Source: an uncultured Clostridia bacterium
Lineage (GTDB): Bacteria; Bacillota; Clostridia; UBA1381
Direction: 5' to 3'
Assembly: GCA_904420525.1 (NCBI GenBank)
Contig: CAJFVT010000132.1
Span: forward strand, 1 to 44,060
Length of the DNA stretch: 44,060 nucleotides
Part shown: piece after piece, positions 8,660 through 18,742 of the stretch
How positions within the stretch are numbered: position 1 is the first letter of the stretch
Layout: each line of letters opens with the position of its first letter
Made by a program: the position numbers and the translations under genes
Notes under the pieces: model-generated
What the model was told of the DNA's origin: nothing
The model's input: only the letters and a program-made list of their open reading frames with translations
Databases searched by the model: none

Positions 8660-9817
8660 TCACGACCCGTATACACGCTTTCCGTCTATAAAGGTCATAA
8701 CGCATTTTGCGCCGAACATGACCGGATTTCCAGTAAATACAGCAATATCCGCGTCCTTTCCGGCTTCCAGGCTGCCTACGCGGTCCGCAATGCCGCAGTT
8801 TTCTGCCGCGGTAAGCGTTACCGCAGACAATGCCTTTTCTATATCCATTCCGTGCTGTACCGCAAGCGCGGCGCAGAGCGGAAGATTTTCAATGGTTATC
8901 TCCGGATGATCGGTTATTATCGCAGTTTTTATACCCCTGTCCGATAAATTTTTATAGGTATCAAACGACAGATTTTTAAGCTCCGGCTTGCTGCGGTCAG
9001 TCAAGGTAGGACCCAGCATTACAGGCAGCTTTTCGCGCTCAAGCACGTCCGCTATGATATCTCCGTCTGAACAATGCTCTATGGTCACCCTTATATCAAA
9101 TTCCTTCGCAAGCCTTATCGCGCTGCATATATCATCAGCCCGGTGAGCATGTATCTTTACCGGTATCTCCTTATTTATGACCGGAAGCATAGCCTCAAGC
9201 TTTATATCAAGATCCGGCTTGTCATTTTCCTCGCTGTCCTCTCTGTAAAGCTCTAGCTCATCACGGTAATTCACAGCCTTGAAAAGCAGCTCGCGTATGA
9301 GCGCCATAGTTCCCATGCGTGTTACAGGCGACTGGTTCTTATCGTTATACACTGTCTTCGGATTTTCGCCCAGAGCCATCTTCATAGCGCAAGGCGCCTT
9401 TAAAACCATATCGTCTACGCACACTCCCGCCGTTTTTACCGCGGCGAACTGTCCTCCTACCGCATTAGCGCTGCCGGGTCCGGTCACCACAGTAGTTATA
9501 CCCGCGCTGCGCGCATCACAAAAGGCTCTGTCCTGAGGATTTATACCGTCTATAGCTCTGAGCTGCGGCATTATCGGATCACTGTCCTCATTAGCATCAG
9601 CGCCCTCAAAGCCGACCGCGTCTCCGAACAGCCCTACATGACAGTGCGCATCGATAAGCCCCGGCGTGACAGTAAGCCCCGCCGCGTCGATCATCTCATC
9701 CGCCTCTCCTTCATATTTTTTTCCCACATACCGTATTTTATCATTGAATACGATATCTCCTTTTTCAATAGCTGTTCCGCTGCCCGTTAATATACGGGCA
9801 TTTTTTATTATCGTCAT
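8660..9817 (-). CDS. Amidohydrolase family protein (imidazolonepropionase-like)
   Basis: TPGLIDAHCHVGLFGDAVGFEGADANEDSDP, HAHRADDI, AGKDADIAVFTGNP. Confidence 0.87.
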   Translation of the reverse strand: MTIIKNARILTGSGTAIEKGDIVFNDKIRYVGKKYEGEADEMIDAAGLTVTPGLIDAHCHVGLFGDAVGFEGADANEDSDPIMPQLRAIDGINPQDRAFCDARSAGITTVVTGPGSANAVGGQFAAVKTAGVCVDDMVLKAPCAMKMALGENPKTVYNDKNQSPVTRMGTMALIRELLFKAVNYRDELELYREDSEENDKPDLDIKLEAMLPVINKEIPVKIHAHRADDICSAIRLAKEFDIRVTIEHCSDGDIIADVLEREKLPVMLGPTLTDRSKPELKNLSFDTYKNLSDRGIKTAIITDHPEITIENLPLCAALAVQHGMDIEKALSAVTLTAAENCGIADRVGSLEAGKDADIAVFTGNPVMFGAKCVMTFIDGKRVYGS

Positions 9818-9823
9818 AGATCG

Positions 9824-10744
9824 TCAGTTTCCTTTTAATATATAATTTATAGCGCCCGTTGCCGCTACGGCTCCGTCCGCCGCCGCCGTAACTATCTGCC
9901 TGAGAGGCGATACACGACAGTCTCCGGCGGCAAATATACCGCTTATATTTGTGCTGAGATACATATCAGTCTTTATGAAGCCGCGCTCGCAGAGCTCGAC
10001 TCCGCAGCCCTTCGCCACAGCATTGTCAGGCGTTATCCCTATCGCGATTATAACTCCGGCCGCATTTATATAGCCGCGTTCGCCTGTCTCGGTGTTCTTA
10101 GCGATTATTCTTTCAAGCTTCCCGTTCCCCTCGAACTTTTCGGCCACCATGTCGGTGTATATCGTTATATTCGGCTCCGCCTTCGCCCTGTCGACCAATG
10201 TCTTTGACGCGCGGAACCGCTTTGAACGATTCATTATGAACACGTGCTCACAAAAGCCCGCAAGATAGAGTGCGTCCTCAAAGGCCGTGTTTCCTCCGCC
10301 GATGACCACCGTATCCTGACCCTTGAAAAATGCTCCGTCACAGGTAGCGCAGTAGCTTACACCGGCTCCGGCAAGCTCCACCTCGCCTTCAGCGCCGAGC
10401 TTCTTGGGCGATGCGCCGGTAGCGACTATAACTGTCTTTGTCTCATAAGAGTTTCTGCGTGTTTTTACCGTCTTTACGGCACCGTCAGCGTTTATTATCT
10501 CCCTTACCGCCTCCGATTTTATCTCAATACCGAATTTTTCCGCATGCTTTTCAAATGCCTCCATAAGCTCCGGACCTGTCGGAGCATTATAAAATCCGGG
10601 ATAGTTATCCACCTCATAGGTATTGGCAGCCTGACCGCCGCAGGATATCTTCTCAAGCAGAAGAGTTTTCATGCCGCCGCGCATAGCATATACCGCCGCG
10701 CTCATTCCTGCCGCGCCTCCGCCTATTATTATTATATCATACAT
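9824..10744 (-). CDS. trxB: Thioredoxin-disulfide reductase
   Basis: IIGGGAAGMSAAVYAMR, CATCDGAFF redox motif, GIFAAGDCRVSPLRQIVTAAADGA. Confidence 0.93.
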   Translation of the reverse strand: MYDIIIIGGGAAGMSAAVYAMRGGMKTLLLEKISCGGQAANTYEVDNYPGFYNAPTGPELMEAFEKHAEKFGIEIKSEAVREIINADGAVKTVKTRRNSYETKTVIVATGASPKKLGAEGEVELAGAGVSYCATCDGAFFKGQDTVVIGGGNTAFEDALYLAGFCEHVFIMNRSKRFRASKTLVDRAKAEPNITIYTDMVAEKFEGNGKLERIIAKNTETGERGYINAAGVIIAIGITPDNAVAKGCGVELCERGFIKTDMYLSTNISGIFAAGDCRVSPLRQIVTAAADGAVAATGAINYILKGN

Positions 10745-11010
10745 ATTTTATTCTACCTTTCATATACGCCCGTTTGTTTCCGTTTAAAGCAGCATCGCCA
10801 TACCGGTCTCCGCTGCTTGCGCCGTTATTAGGTGATTGCGCTGTTATCATTATTTTAGCATATTCACGCTCTAAAATCAATAGAAATTTCTTATTTATAA
10901 TGTGTTTGCTCTGAGTCATAATTTTTTTACAGGTTTGCTGTTTACTTTTCAGCAGTTTTGTGGTATTATATTTGTTGAAGTATTATTGATAAAAGAAAGG
11001 AGTATGACTG

Positions 11011-11928
11011 ATGTACGGCTCATCTTATTATAAGCTGGAAGCACGCAGACTTCTGAGCAAGGGCTACGGCTCCGCGCTTATCGGTACGCTTATCCTGCTG
11101 ATCCCGTCATACCTGATAAATCTCATAAGCAGTCTTTTTCCTCTGACGGCACAGGGATTTTTATGTGTGAGCGCAGTTTCATTCGTTTTTGCTATATTTG
11201 TTACGAACATACTTACTGTAGGCTATTACAGATTTCTTATGACCTATGAAAGGGAGGAGACCCCGAATACTGAAGGATCATCGCTCAAGCGTGACTATAA
11301 CCTTATAGTTTCAGGTTTTACCAAAAATTTTTCAAATACACTCAAGGTCACGTTTATGCGTGAGCTATACATGATAGGCTGGACACTGGTAGGGCTTGTC
11401 CCTCTGCTGCTGTTCTTCGGATTTATAGCGTTTTTATCATACACAACGGACGTTGTCTCAAATGTTTATGCGCTGTTCACACAGGCTATGACCAGTCCGA
11501 CAACTGATATGATACAAAACCTCTCGAATTATATAATGACAAACTGCCCGTATCTTCCGCCTGTCATGCTCATAACATTTTTTATGAGCATAGCGGCGTC
11601 TATTCCGGCTATTATGAAAAACTATGAATATGTCACCATACCTATGATACTTGCGGATTATCCGGATATGGACGTTCGTCACGCATTTGCGCGGACAAAA
11701 GATATTATGACCGGCTTCAAGATGAGATATTTTCTTATCCAGCTTTCATTCATACTCTATATCATCCTTGCGCAGATGATCTATATGATATCACAGTCGT
11801 ATCTGATATACGCTATAGTTATACTGCTGTTCAATCCGTACATGAGTATGACGTTCCTGCGCTTCTACAGGGAACGGAACAATACGGTCGAGTACAACAT
11901 ATCTGTCTACGGTCCGCATATGCCGTAA
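11011..11928 (+). CDS. DUF975 family integral membrane protein
   Basis: Multi-TM protein, MYGSSYYKLEARRLLSKGYGSALIGTL start, PMILADYPDMDVRHAFARTKDIMTGFK motif. Confidence 0.75.
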   Translation: MYGSSYYKLEARRLLSKGYGSALIGTLILLIPSYLINLISSLFPLTAQGFLCVSAVSFVFAIFVTNILTVGYYRFLMTYEREETPNTEGSSLKRDYNLIVSGFTKNFSNTLKVTFMRELYMIGWTLVGLVPLLLFFGFIAFLSYTTDVVSNVYALFTQAMTSPTTDMIQNLSNYIMTNCPYLPPVMLITFFMSIAASIPAIMKNYEYVTIPMILADYPDMDVRHAFARTKDIMTGFKMRYFLIQLSFILYIILAQMIYMISQSYLIYAIVILLFNPYMSMTFLRFYRERNNTVEYNISVYGPHMP

Positions 11929-11984
11929 ATAGTATCTGCAAATAATTTTATTTTATATAAAAATACATGGAAGGAATGATACAC

Positions 11985-13247
11985 ATGAAAATAGAGACCT
12001 TATGCGTTCAGGAGGGCTATTCGCCTAAAAACGGCGAGCCGAGAGTCCTGCCGATAGTGCAGAGCACTACTTACAAATACGATTCATCCGACTACATGGG
12101 AAAGCTTTTTGACCTTGAGGAGTCAGGCTTTTTCTATACGCGGATAGGCAACCCGACCGCGGCAGCTGTTGAAAAGAAGATCGCCGCGCTCGAAGGCGGT
12201 GTAGGAGCTATGCTCACGTCTTCCGGTCAGGCTGCAACGATGGCGGCAGTCATGAACATAGCGAATGCCGGTGACAATATAGTATGCTCCGCGGCATGCT
12301 ACGGCGGTACTTTCAATCTGCTTGGCGTAACGCTTGAAAAGTACGGGATCAGCACTACCTTTGTAGATCCGGACTCTGATCTTGAAACATTGAAGGCAGC
12401 TGTAAAGCCGAACACGAAGGCGGTGCTTGCCGAGACTATCTCAAATCCGTCACTCGTTGTTCTCGATATAGAAAAATTTGCTGAGCTGGCACATTCGAAC
12501 GGCATACCTCTGATCGTTGACAACACATTCGCTACACCTGTGCTCTGCCGTCCGTTCGAATTCGGCGCAGATATAGTTATCCACTCCACTTCAAAATATA
12601 TGGACGGACACGCGTGTGCGCTCGGCGGCGTTGTAGTTGACAGCGGTAATTTTGACTGGACAGCAAGCGGGAATTTCCCCGGACTTACCACACCGGACGA
12701 ATCATATCACGGACTCATATACACAGAGGCTTTCGGAAAAGCGGCTTATATACAAAAGGCTGTCGTTCAGCTTATGAGAGATATGGGGATGACTCCCGCG
12801 CCTATGAACGCATTTCTTTTGAATCTTGGTCTGGAAACGCTGCACCTCAGGATGCCGCGTCACAGCGAGAACGCGCTCAGAGCTGCAGAATTCCTTGAAA
12901 ATGATGACAGAGTATCATGGGTAAATTATCCGGGACTCAAATCGAGCAAATACCGTCCGCTCGTTGACAAGTATCTGAAAGGCGGCTCCGGTGTCGTATC
13001 ATTCGGAGTAAAGGGCGGCAGAGAAGCAGCTGTCAAGTTTCTTGACAGCCTCAAGATAGCGGCTATAGTCACACATGTCGCAGACGCGCGCACATGCGCC
13101 CTGCATCCCGCAAGCTCAACACACCGTCAGCTCACTGATGAGCAACTGATAGAATGCGGAGTAAGTCCGGATCTTGTGCGCTTCAGCGTAGGTATAGAAA
13201 ATGCTGACGATATCATAGCCGACCTTGATCAGGCGCTTGGTAAATAA
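11985..13247 (+). CDS. metY: O-acetylhomoserine aminocarboxypropyltransferase / Cys-Met PLP enzyme (MetY-like)
   Basis: METLCVQEGYSPKNGEPRVLPIVQSTTYKYDSSD-type N-terminus, IVIHSTSKYMDGH PLP lysine motif; ATG at 11985 preferred. Confidence 0.85.
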   Translation: MKIETLCVQEGYSPKNGEPRVLPIVQSTTYKYDSSDYMGKLFDLEESGFFYTRIGNPTAAAVEKKIAALEGGVGAMLTSSGQAATMAAVMNIANAGDNIVCSAACYGGTFNLLGVTLEKYGISTTFVDPDSDLETLKAAVKPNTKAVLAETISNPSLVVLDIEKFAELAHSNGIPLIVDNTFATPVLCRPFEFGADIVIHSTSKYMDGHACALGGVVVDSGNFDWTASGNFPGLTTPDESYHGLIYTEAFGKAAYIQKAVVQLMRDMGMTPAPMNAFLLNLGLETLHLRMPRHSENALRAAEFLENDDRVSWVNYPGLKSSKYRPLVDKYLKGGSGVVSFGVKGGREAAVKFLDSLKIAAIVTHVADARTCALHPASSTHRQLTDEQLIECGVSPDLVRFSVGIENADDIIADLDQALGK

Positions 13248-13254
13248 TAATTAG

Positions 13255-13292
13255 ACAATTGTAAAATGCGGCAGTGTTTTGCAATTGTTTCC
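13255..13292 (+). terminator. Hairpin between metY and tyrA (attenuator/terminator-like)
   Basis: ACAATTGTAAAA ... TTTTGCAATTGTTT, 12 bp with one G-U pair. Confidence 0.4.
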
Positions 13293-13323
13293 TTAAATAA
13301 TAATTGAAAGGATTGTACTTTTA

Positions 13324-14163
13324 ATGAAAATAGCTATTATCGGACTTGGTCTCATAGGAGGATCGATAGCGCGCAGGCTCAGAGGCTTCCGCGACTGTGA
13401 GATAGCCGCGTACAACAGGACCAGAGAAAGTCTTGATCTCGCTTTAAGTGACGGAGTTATCGACAGCGCGTATGACACGCCCGGCGCGGCGATGGAGGAC
13501 GCTGATATCATAATCATGTGCCTTTACCCGCAGCTCAATATAGACTTTGTCAGAGATAATCTCGATAGGATAAAAAGCGGAGCGGTCATAACAGATGTGA
13601 GCGGTGTCAAGGGCTTTATTATCCGTGAAATGAAAAAGATACTGCCCGAAAATGTCGATTTTATAGGAGGACATCCTATGGCGGGCAGGGAAGTAGGCGG
13701 ATACAAAAGCTCGACCGACACATTATTTGACAACGCACCGTATATAATAACTCCGGACAAGTCGAACAAGCCGGAAAACGTGCAGCTCATACGCGATATG
13801 GCAAAATACATCGGCTGCCGTATCGTTGTAACTACTACACCTGACGAGCACGATTCGATCATCGCATATACGTCACAGCTCATGCACATAGTAGCGGTGG
13901 CCCTCTGCGCAAACCCGCTCCTTGAACGCAGCGGCTCCTTTGCCGGAGGCAGCCTTCAGGACTGCACTCGTATCGCGGTCATAAATGAAACGATGTGGAG
14001 CGAGCTGTTCATAGAAAATAAGGAGCATCTCGCGGAGAGGATAACAGAGTTTCAGGATTGTCTTGAAAATATAAAACAGGCTGTTCTTAACGAGGACAGG
14101 GACAAGCTTGAGGATATAATGAGATTTGCCACAAAGCAAAAGCTAAAGTGGCTTGCAAAATGA
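13324..14163 (+). CDS. tyrA: Prephenate dehydrogenase
   Basis: IAIIGLGLIGGSIARRL Rossmann motif, IITDVSGVKG, FIGGHPMAGREVGGY. Confidence 0.88.
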   Translation: MKIAIIGLGLIGGSIARRLRGFRDCEIAAYNRTRESLDLALSDGVIDSAYDTPGAAMEDADIIIMCLYPQLNIDFVRDNLDRIKSGAVITDVSGVKGFIIREMKKILPENVDFIGGHPMAGREVGGYKSSTDTLFDNAPYIITPDKSNKPENVQLIRDMAKYIGCRIVVTTTPDEHDSIIAYTSQLMHIVAVALCANPLLERSGSFAGGSLQDCTRIAVINETMWSELFIENKEHLAERITEFQDCLENIKQAVLNEDRDKLEDIMRFATKQKLKWLAK

Positions 14164-14172
14164 GGTGAAGCT

Positions 14173-14649
14173 ATGCCAAGAACAAAAGAAGAGCAGGAAG
14201 GTTTGTCTCTGCTTGGAAATAAGAAAACTGAGTACAGGGATGATTACGCCCCGGAGCTTTTGGAAGCATTTGTGAATAAGCATCGGGACAATGATTATAT
14301 GGTCACATTCAACTGTCCCGAATTCACGAGTCTGTGCCCTATAACCGGTCAGCCTGATTTTGCGGAAATAATTATAAACTATATCCCCGATGTAAAAATG
14401 GTCGAATCAAAATCACTGAAGCTGTATCTTTTCAGCTTCAGAAACAGGGGAGATTTCCACGAGGACTGTATCAATATAATCATGAAGGATCTTATAAAGC
14501 TTATGGATCCGAAATATATAGAAGTTAAGGGCATATTCACTCCGCGAGGCGGGATATCCATCTATCCTTTTGCCAGCTACGGCAGAAAGGGAACTAAATA
14601 TGAAAGGCTTGCCGAGGAACGACTGTTTTCGTCTCTCGGGATGAAATAA
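14173..14649 (+). CDS. queF: NADPH-dependent 7-cyano-7-deazaguanine (preQ0) reductase
   Basis: [41 protein letters not shown]. Confidence 0.95.
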   Translation: MPRTKEEQEGLSLLGNKKTEYRDDYAPELLEAFVNKHRDNDYMVTFNCPEFTSLCPITGQPDFAEIIINYIPDVKMVESKSLKLYLFSFRNRGDFHEDCINIIMKDLIKLMDPKYIEVKGIFTPRGGISIYPFASYGRKGTKYERLAEERLFSSLGMK

Positions 14650-14661
14650 AGGAGTACAGCA

Positions 14662-15321
14662 ATGAAAAAAGCATTGGTAGTTTTATCAGGCGGACAGGAC
14701 AGCACTACCTGCCTGTACTGGGCTATAGACAGATTTGGGAAAGAAAATGTCTGCGCTGTAGGCTTTGACTACGGTCAGCGCCACAAAAAGGAGCTGGACT
14801 GTGCCGGTTCTATATGCACTGATGAAAATATCCCGTATGAAGTCATCCCAACGCCCATAATCAATCAGCTGTCGGCAAATTCACTCACCCGTGAGGATAT
14901 ACCTGTCGAGGAAACTAAGCCGGAGGGAACGCCGCCTAACACATTCGTTGAAGGACGCAATCTGCTGTTTCTTTCTTATGCGGCTATATATGCGAAAACT
15001 CACGGTATGACCGAGATCGTGACCGGAGTATGCGAAACGGATTTTTCAGGTTATCCGGACTGCCGTGATATATTTATAAAATCGCTCAATGTCACTCTTA
15101 ATCTTGCAATGGAATATAATTTCGTTATCCATACTCCGCTGATGTGGCTTGACAAGTCACAGACCTGGGAGCTTGCGGACAAGCTCGGCGTACTTGACAT
15201 TATATATAACAGGACACTCACCTGCTATAATGGGATACCCGGCGAGGGCTGCGGACACTGTCCCGCATGCTTCCTCCGCAAAAGAGGCTATGAGCAGTAT
15301 ATTGAAAAGAAAAATAAATAA
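14662..15321 (+). CDS. queC: 7-cyano-7-deazaguanine synthase
   Basis: [18 protein letters not shown]-loop, [14 protein letters not shown], [22 protein letters not shown]. Confidence 0.95.
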   Translation: MKKALVVLSGGQDSTTCLYWAIDRFGKENVCAVGFDYGQRHKKELDCAGSICTDENIPYEVIPTPIINQLSANSLTREDIPVEETKPEGTPPNTFVEGRNLLFLSYAAIYAKTHGMTEIVTGVCETDFSGYPDCRDIFIKSLNVTLNLAMEYNFVIHTPLMWLDKSQTWELADKLGVLDIIYNRTLTCYNGIPGEGCGHCPACFLRKRGYEQYIEKKNK

Positions 15322-15333
15322 ACGGAGAAGATC

Positions 15334-15675
15334 ATGTACGAAGTAAAAAAACGTCTTGAGATATCCGCAGCGCACAGGCTTGCGCTCGGATATGAATCTA
15401 AATGCACGAACCTGCACGGTCATAACTGGATAATTGACGTGTATCTGCGTTCCAAGGAACTAAACGAGGACGGCATGGTCATGGATTTTACCCATATAAA
15501 AAAGGCTGTTCAGGACAAATTCGATCATAAAGTCATAAATGATGTTGTGGATTTCAATCCGACAGCGGAAAATCTCGCAAAATATATATGCGATACTCTT
15601 GCACCGTACTGCGTTAGGGTAGACGTACAGGAGAGCATTGACAACATCGCGTCATATATGCGCGACGACTATTGA
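15334..15675 (+). CDS. queD: 6-carboxytetrahydropterin synthase
   Basis: AAHRL...C.NLHGHNW zinc motif, GMVMDFTHIKKAVQDKFDHKVIND, PTAENLAKYI. Confidence 0.92.
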   Translation: MYEVKKRLEISAAHRLALGYESKCTNLHGHNWIIDVYLRSKELNEDGMVMDFTHIKKAVQDKFDHKVINDVVDFNPTAENLAKYICDTLAPYCVRVDVQESIDNIASYMRDDY

Positions 15676-15694
15676 GCTTAAAGTATGCTTGACA

Positions 15695-15720
15695 GCTCGC
15701 GAAACGAACGTTTCGCGAGC
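15695..15720. repeat. Perfect 12-bp-stem inverted repeat between queD and queE
   Basis: GCTCGCGAAACG-AA-CGTTTCGCGAGC, no following T-run. Confidence 0.8.
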
Positions 15721-15758
15721 ACCTAATATTATCAAGTCCAGAAGGGGGGGACCATAAT

Positions 15759-16442
15759 ATGCAGATCTCAGAGATATTCGACAGTATCGACGGAGAAGGG
15801 ATACGCGCAGGTCAGCTCTGCACATTCATACGTGTATTCGGCTGCAATCTCAGATGCTCATACTGTGACTCTATGTATGCTGTCGATGCGGGCTATTCCG
15901 ATACGCCTCCGTCCGAAATGGATGTGAGCGATATCCTTGCGCATGTCAACCGCAGCTACAAGCGAGTTACCCTTACAGGCGGAGAGCCTTTGCTTTTCCC
16001 GGAATCGGTGCGGCTCGTTAACAGGTTATGCGATCTGGGCTATGAGGTGAATATCGAAACAAACGGCTCATGCGATATAGCCGGATTTAGGAGTCTTATA
16101 AAGAACAGGCAGAATTTGTTTTTTACGATCGATTTTAAGCTCCCGTCCAGCGGTGAGATGTATGCGATGCGTCTCTCAAATTACGACAATCTTGAGCCGC
16201 ATGACGTGCTGAAATTTGTTATAGGCTCTGAAGAGGACGCGTCGGTAGCAGCATCATTTGCAAAAAGTATAGCCGAAAAATACGGTGATAACGCGCCTTA
16301 TATATTTGCCGGAGTCGTATTCGGCAAATATGAGCTCAAGGATGTTATAGATGAATTCATGGCCGATCCGGCGCTCAAGGACGTGCGGTTCCAGATACAG
16401 ATGCACAAAGTGATATGGGATCCGGACGCCAGAGGAGTCTGA
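15759..16442 (+). CDS. queE: 7-carboxy-7-deazaguanine synthase (radical SAM)
   Basis: EIFDSIDGEGIRAGQLCTFIRVFGCNLRCSYCDSMYA, RVTLTGGEPLL; que operon context. Confidence 0.92.
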   Translation: MQISEIFDSIDGEGIRAGQLCTFIRVFGCNLRCSYCDSMYAVDAGYSDTPPSEMDVSDILAHVNRSYKRVTLTGGEPLLFPESVRLVNRLCDLGYEVNIETNGSCDIAGFRSLIKNRQNLFFTIDFKLPSSGEMYAMRLSNYDNLEPHDVLKFVIGSEEDASVAASFAKSIAEKYGDNAPYIFAGVVFGKYELKDVIDEFMADPALKDVRFQIQMHKVIWDPDARGV

Positions 16443-16446
16443 GGAA

Positions 16447-16480
16447 GCTGTCGCGTTAAGAACCGCATAGGACTGCTCGC
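16447..16480. repeat. Dispersed short repeat, copy 1
   Basis: First 17 nt identical to 28381-28397, remainder similar; both lie just after a stop codon. Confidence 0.7.
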
Positions 16481-16550
16481 TTTTAGATGGGCTGCAGCAA
16501 GCTCGCTGGGTTTTGCAACAGTCTCTCTGAAAGCGTCAGTCCCTTTTCAT

Positions 16551-16982
16551 TTACCTCTGCCATTTGAACAGCATCACTCCGCATATCATAAGAGCAATGC
16601 CTAAATACTTTGTCCAGTCAAAAGCTATCCTTTCACTTTCCATGAGTCCGAACGCATCTATCAGAGCCGCCGTTATAAGCTGTGATATCAGTATTACGGA
16701 TATTGCAAGGGTAGGATTAAGGCTTGAAACAGATCTCATGACCGTTATGGTTATTATCAGTCCCAGCACACCGCCCAGAAGATACAGCTTATTTACATCT
16801 GCTATACCGCGGATACTGCCGTTTCCGAACAAAAACATAACTATCAGTGAAAGTATGAACGCCGTTCCCTGAACATACATATTTGCCTCATACATTCCTA
16901 TCTTTTCACCCAGCCGTGTATTCATAACACCCTGTATGCTCATCGCTGCGCCCGATATCACCGCAAATACAAATCCCATCAT
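16551..16982 (-). CDS. DMT (YdcZ/EamA-type) family transporter
   Basis: ~143 aa, 5 TM helices, GAAMSIQGVMNTRLGEKIGMYEANMYVQG. Confidence 0.75.
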   Translation of the reverse strand: MMGFVFAVISGAAMSIQGVMNTRLGEKIGMYEANMYVQGTAFILSLIVMFLFGNGSIRGIADVNKLYLLGGVLGLIITITVMRSVSSLNPTLAISVILISQLITAALIDAFGLMESERIAFDWTKYLGIALMICGVMLFKWQR

Positions 16983-17059
16983 AATTATATGTCACCTCAA
17001 AAAAATAAACCTGTACATATGCTATACAGGCTTATTATATCCATATTATATTATAATTA

Positions 17060-17881
17060 TCACAGCTCGCCTAAGACCGCCTTCACACAGTTCGGCTTTT
17101 TAAAATCCTTCGTTCCTGTTCCGATACCTGTTTTTATTATCTCCATATCAGGGCAGGGGAGATACTCTGACGCAAAATGCTTTATAAGAGCCGCTCCTGT
17201 TGGAGTGCAAAGCTCTCCTTCCTCATCTCCGCTTTCAGTTGGTATATCCTTTACTATGTATGCCGTCGCAGGCGCGGGGACGGGTAATATACCGTGAGCG
17301 CATTTCACATATCCGGTTCCGAGACTGATCGGGGACGCCTTTATTACATCCGGCTTTATCTCTTCTATGAGCATACATACCCCAACTATATCAGCTACCG
17401 CATCCATCGTTCCTACCTCATGAAAATGCACCATATCAACGTCACAGCCATGAGCGTATCCCTCCGCCTCGGCTATTATCCCGTATACCTCAAGCGCGTT
17501 TTTCTTTACGCTGCCGCTTACGTCAAGATTATTTATTATTCCCTCTATATCGGCAAGGCTCGTATGATGATGTCCATGATGATCATGCCCGCGATCATAA
17601 TCGTGATTGTGACAGTGTTCATGATCTCCTTCATGATCATGGTGACATTCTTTTTTATAACAGTCCTCAGTAAGCTCCTGTTCACCGTTTACAAATATAT
17701 CTACATGTGTCCCCTTGATCCCGCATTTTTCGTCATCACGCAGCTCGGCTTTTATTCCCGGTATACCTATCGTATTCAGCCTCTCTTTTACTGTCCCTTT
17801 GTCTGGTACCAGCTCCGCCAGGGCCGCCATGATCATATCGCCAGCCGCTCCCATTGAGCAGTCAAAATATAAAACCTTCAT
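17060..17881 (-). CDS. larC: LarC N-terminal part (LarC1-like), nickel pincer cofactor biosynthesis
   Basis: MKVLYFDCSMGAAGDMIMAAL, His-rich stretch, VHFHEVGTMDAVADIVGVCMLIEE, PTGAALIKHFA; ends PNCVKAVLGEL* with no LarC2 downstream. Confidence 0.85.
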   Translation of the reverse strand: MKVLYFDCSMGAAGDMIMAALAELVPDKGTVKERLNTIGIPGIKAELRDDEKCGIKGTHVDIFVNGEQELTEDCYKKECHHDHEGDHEHCHNHDYDRGHDHHGHHHTSLADIEGIINNLDVSGSVKKNALEVYGIIAEAEGYAHGCDVDMVHFHEVGTMDAVADIVGVCMLIEEIKPDVIKASPISLGTGYVKCAHGILPVPAPATAYIVKDIPTESGDEEGELCTPTGAALIKHFASEYLPCPDMEIIKTGIGTGTKDFKKPNCVKAVLGEL

Positions 17882-17898
17882 GTTATCTGCACCTCTCC

Positions 17899-18654
17899 TT
17901 ATTTGCTTTTTTCTCTTTCCTTAAGATCAAATGCTATCCCTTCAAAATATCCTGAAAGCGCCTTGTATATTTCTTTTCTTTTTCCCAGCGCTTTATCTAT
18001 ATCATCTGCGGTAAACTGCAGCAGCGCATTATTATCATACAGCCGGACTCTCAGATCAGAAAAGCCCATTTGAAACAGTTTATTTTCTGCATTTTCTATC
18101 CTCCTGAGCTTTTCATCAGTAATTCGACCGCAATTCATTATCCGTGTCGCAAGACATGAATAGGACGGCTTATCCCACGTGAACAGACCTGCCTCTCTTG
18201 AAAGCGTACGGACCTCTGACTTTGTAAGCCCGCATTCACGCAGCGGTGACACTACGGAAAGCTCCGCTATCGCTGCCATTCCGGGACGGTCTCCCGCATC
18301 ATCAGACGCGTTTGTTCCCTCCATTAATATCATAAAGCCGTCATCCGCCGCCTGTTTTTTTATTTTGCTCAGTATCATTTGCTTACAAAAATAACATCTG
18401 TTTTTCGGATTGGATGAGATATCCTCATTTTCCAAGATATCCAGCTGTATAGTTTTCATCTCCACATTGAGTTCATCTGCCAGTTTGACCGCATCATTAT
18501 ATTCAAACTCCGGCTGAAACTGTGTTTTTACATAATATGCCTTTACGCTTGCACCGTATTTTTTTGCGGCATACAACAGATACGAAGAGTCAACACCTCC
18601 CGAAAATGCTATAGCAGCCTTTGTTTCACTATTAAAAAAGTCATTTAGCTTCAA
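17899..18654 (-). CDS. larE: ATP-dependent sacrificial sulfur transferase LarE
   Basis: AIAFSGGVDSSYLLYAA, NRCYFCKQMIL, EGTNASDDAGDRPGM, WDKPSYSCLATRI; upstream of larC. Confidence 0.9.
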   Translation of the reverse strand: MKLNDFFNSETKAAIAFSGGVDSSYLLYAAKKYGASVKAYYVKTQFQPEFEYNDAVKLADELNVEMKTIQLDILENEDISSNPKNRCYFCKQMILSKIKKQAADDGFMILMEGTNASDDAGDRPGMAAIAELSVVSPLRECGLTKSEVRTLSREAGLFTWDKPSYSCLATRIMNCGRITDEKLRRIENAENKLFQMGFSDLRVRLYDNNALLQFTADDIDKALGKRKEIYKALSGYFEGIAFDLKEREKSK

Positions 18655-18688
18655 GAAAACACCCTCTCAAAAAATCAAAACATAAATC

Positions 18689-18729
18689 AAGGATGCGGCA
18701 TAATTAAGCCGCATCCTTTGTTTTTTTGA
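18689..18729. terminator. Terminator hairpin
   Basis: GGATGCGGC-ATAATTAA-GCCGCATCC with T-rich flank. Confidence 0.7.
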
Positions 18730-18742
18730 TAAACGCTTCAGC

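Noticed and set aside
10737-10919. 60-aa minus ORF upstream of trxB
   Set aside because: Overlaps the trxB start, low-complexity start region, no recognisable domain; more likely promoter/leader DNA.
17294-17857. 187-aa plus-strand ORF
   Set aside because: Antisense shadow of larC, caused by its His-rich (ATG/ATC-biased) codons on the other strand.
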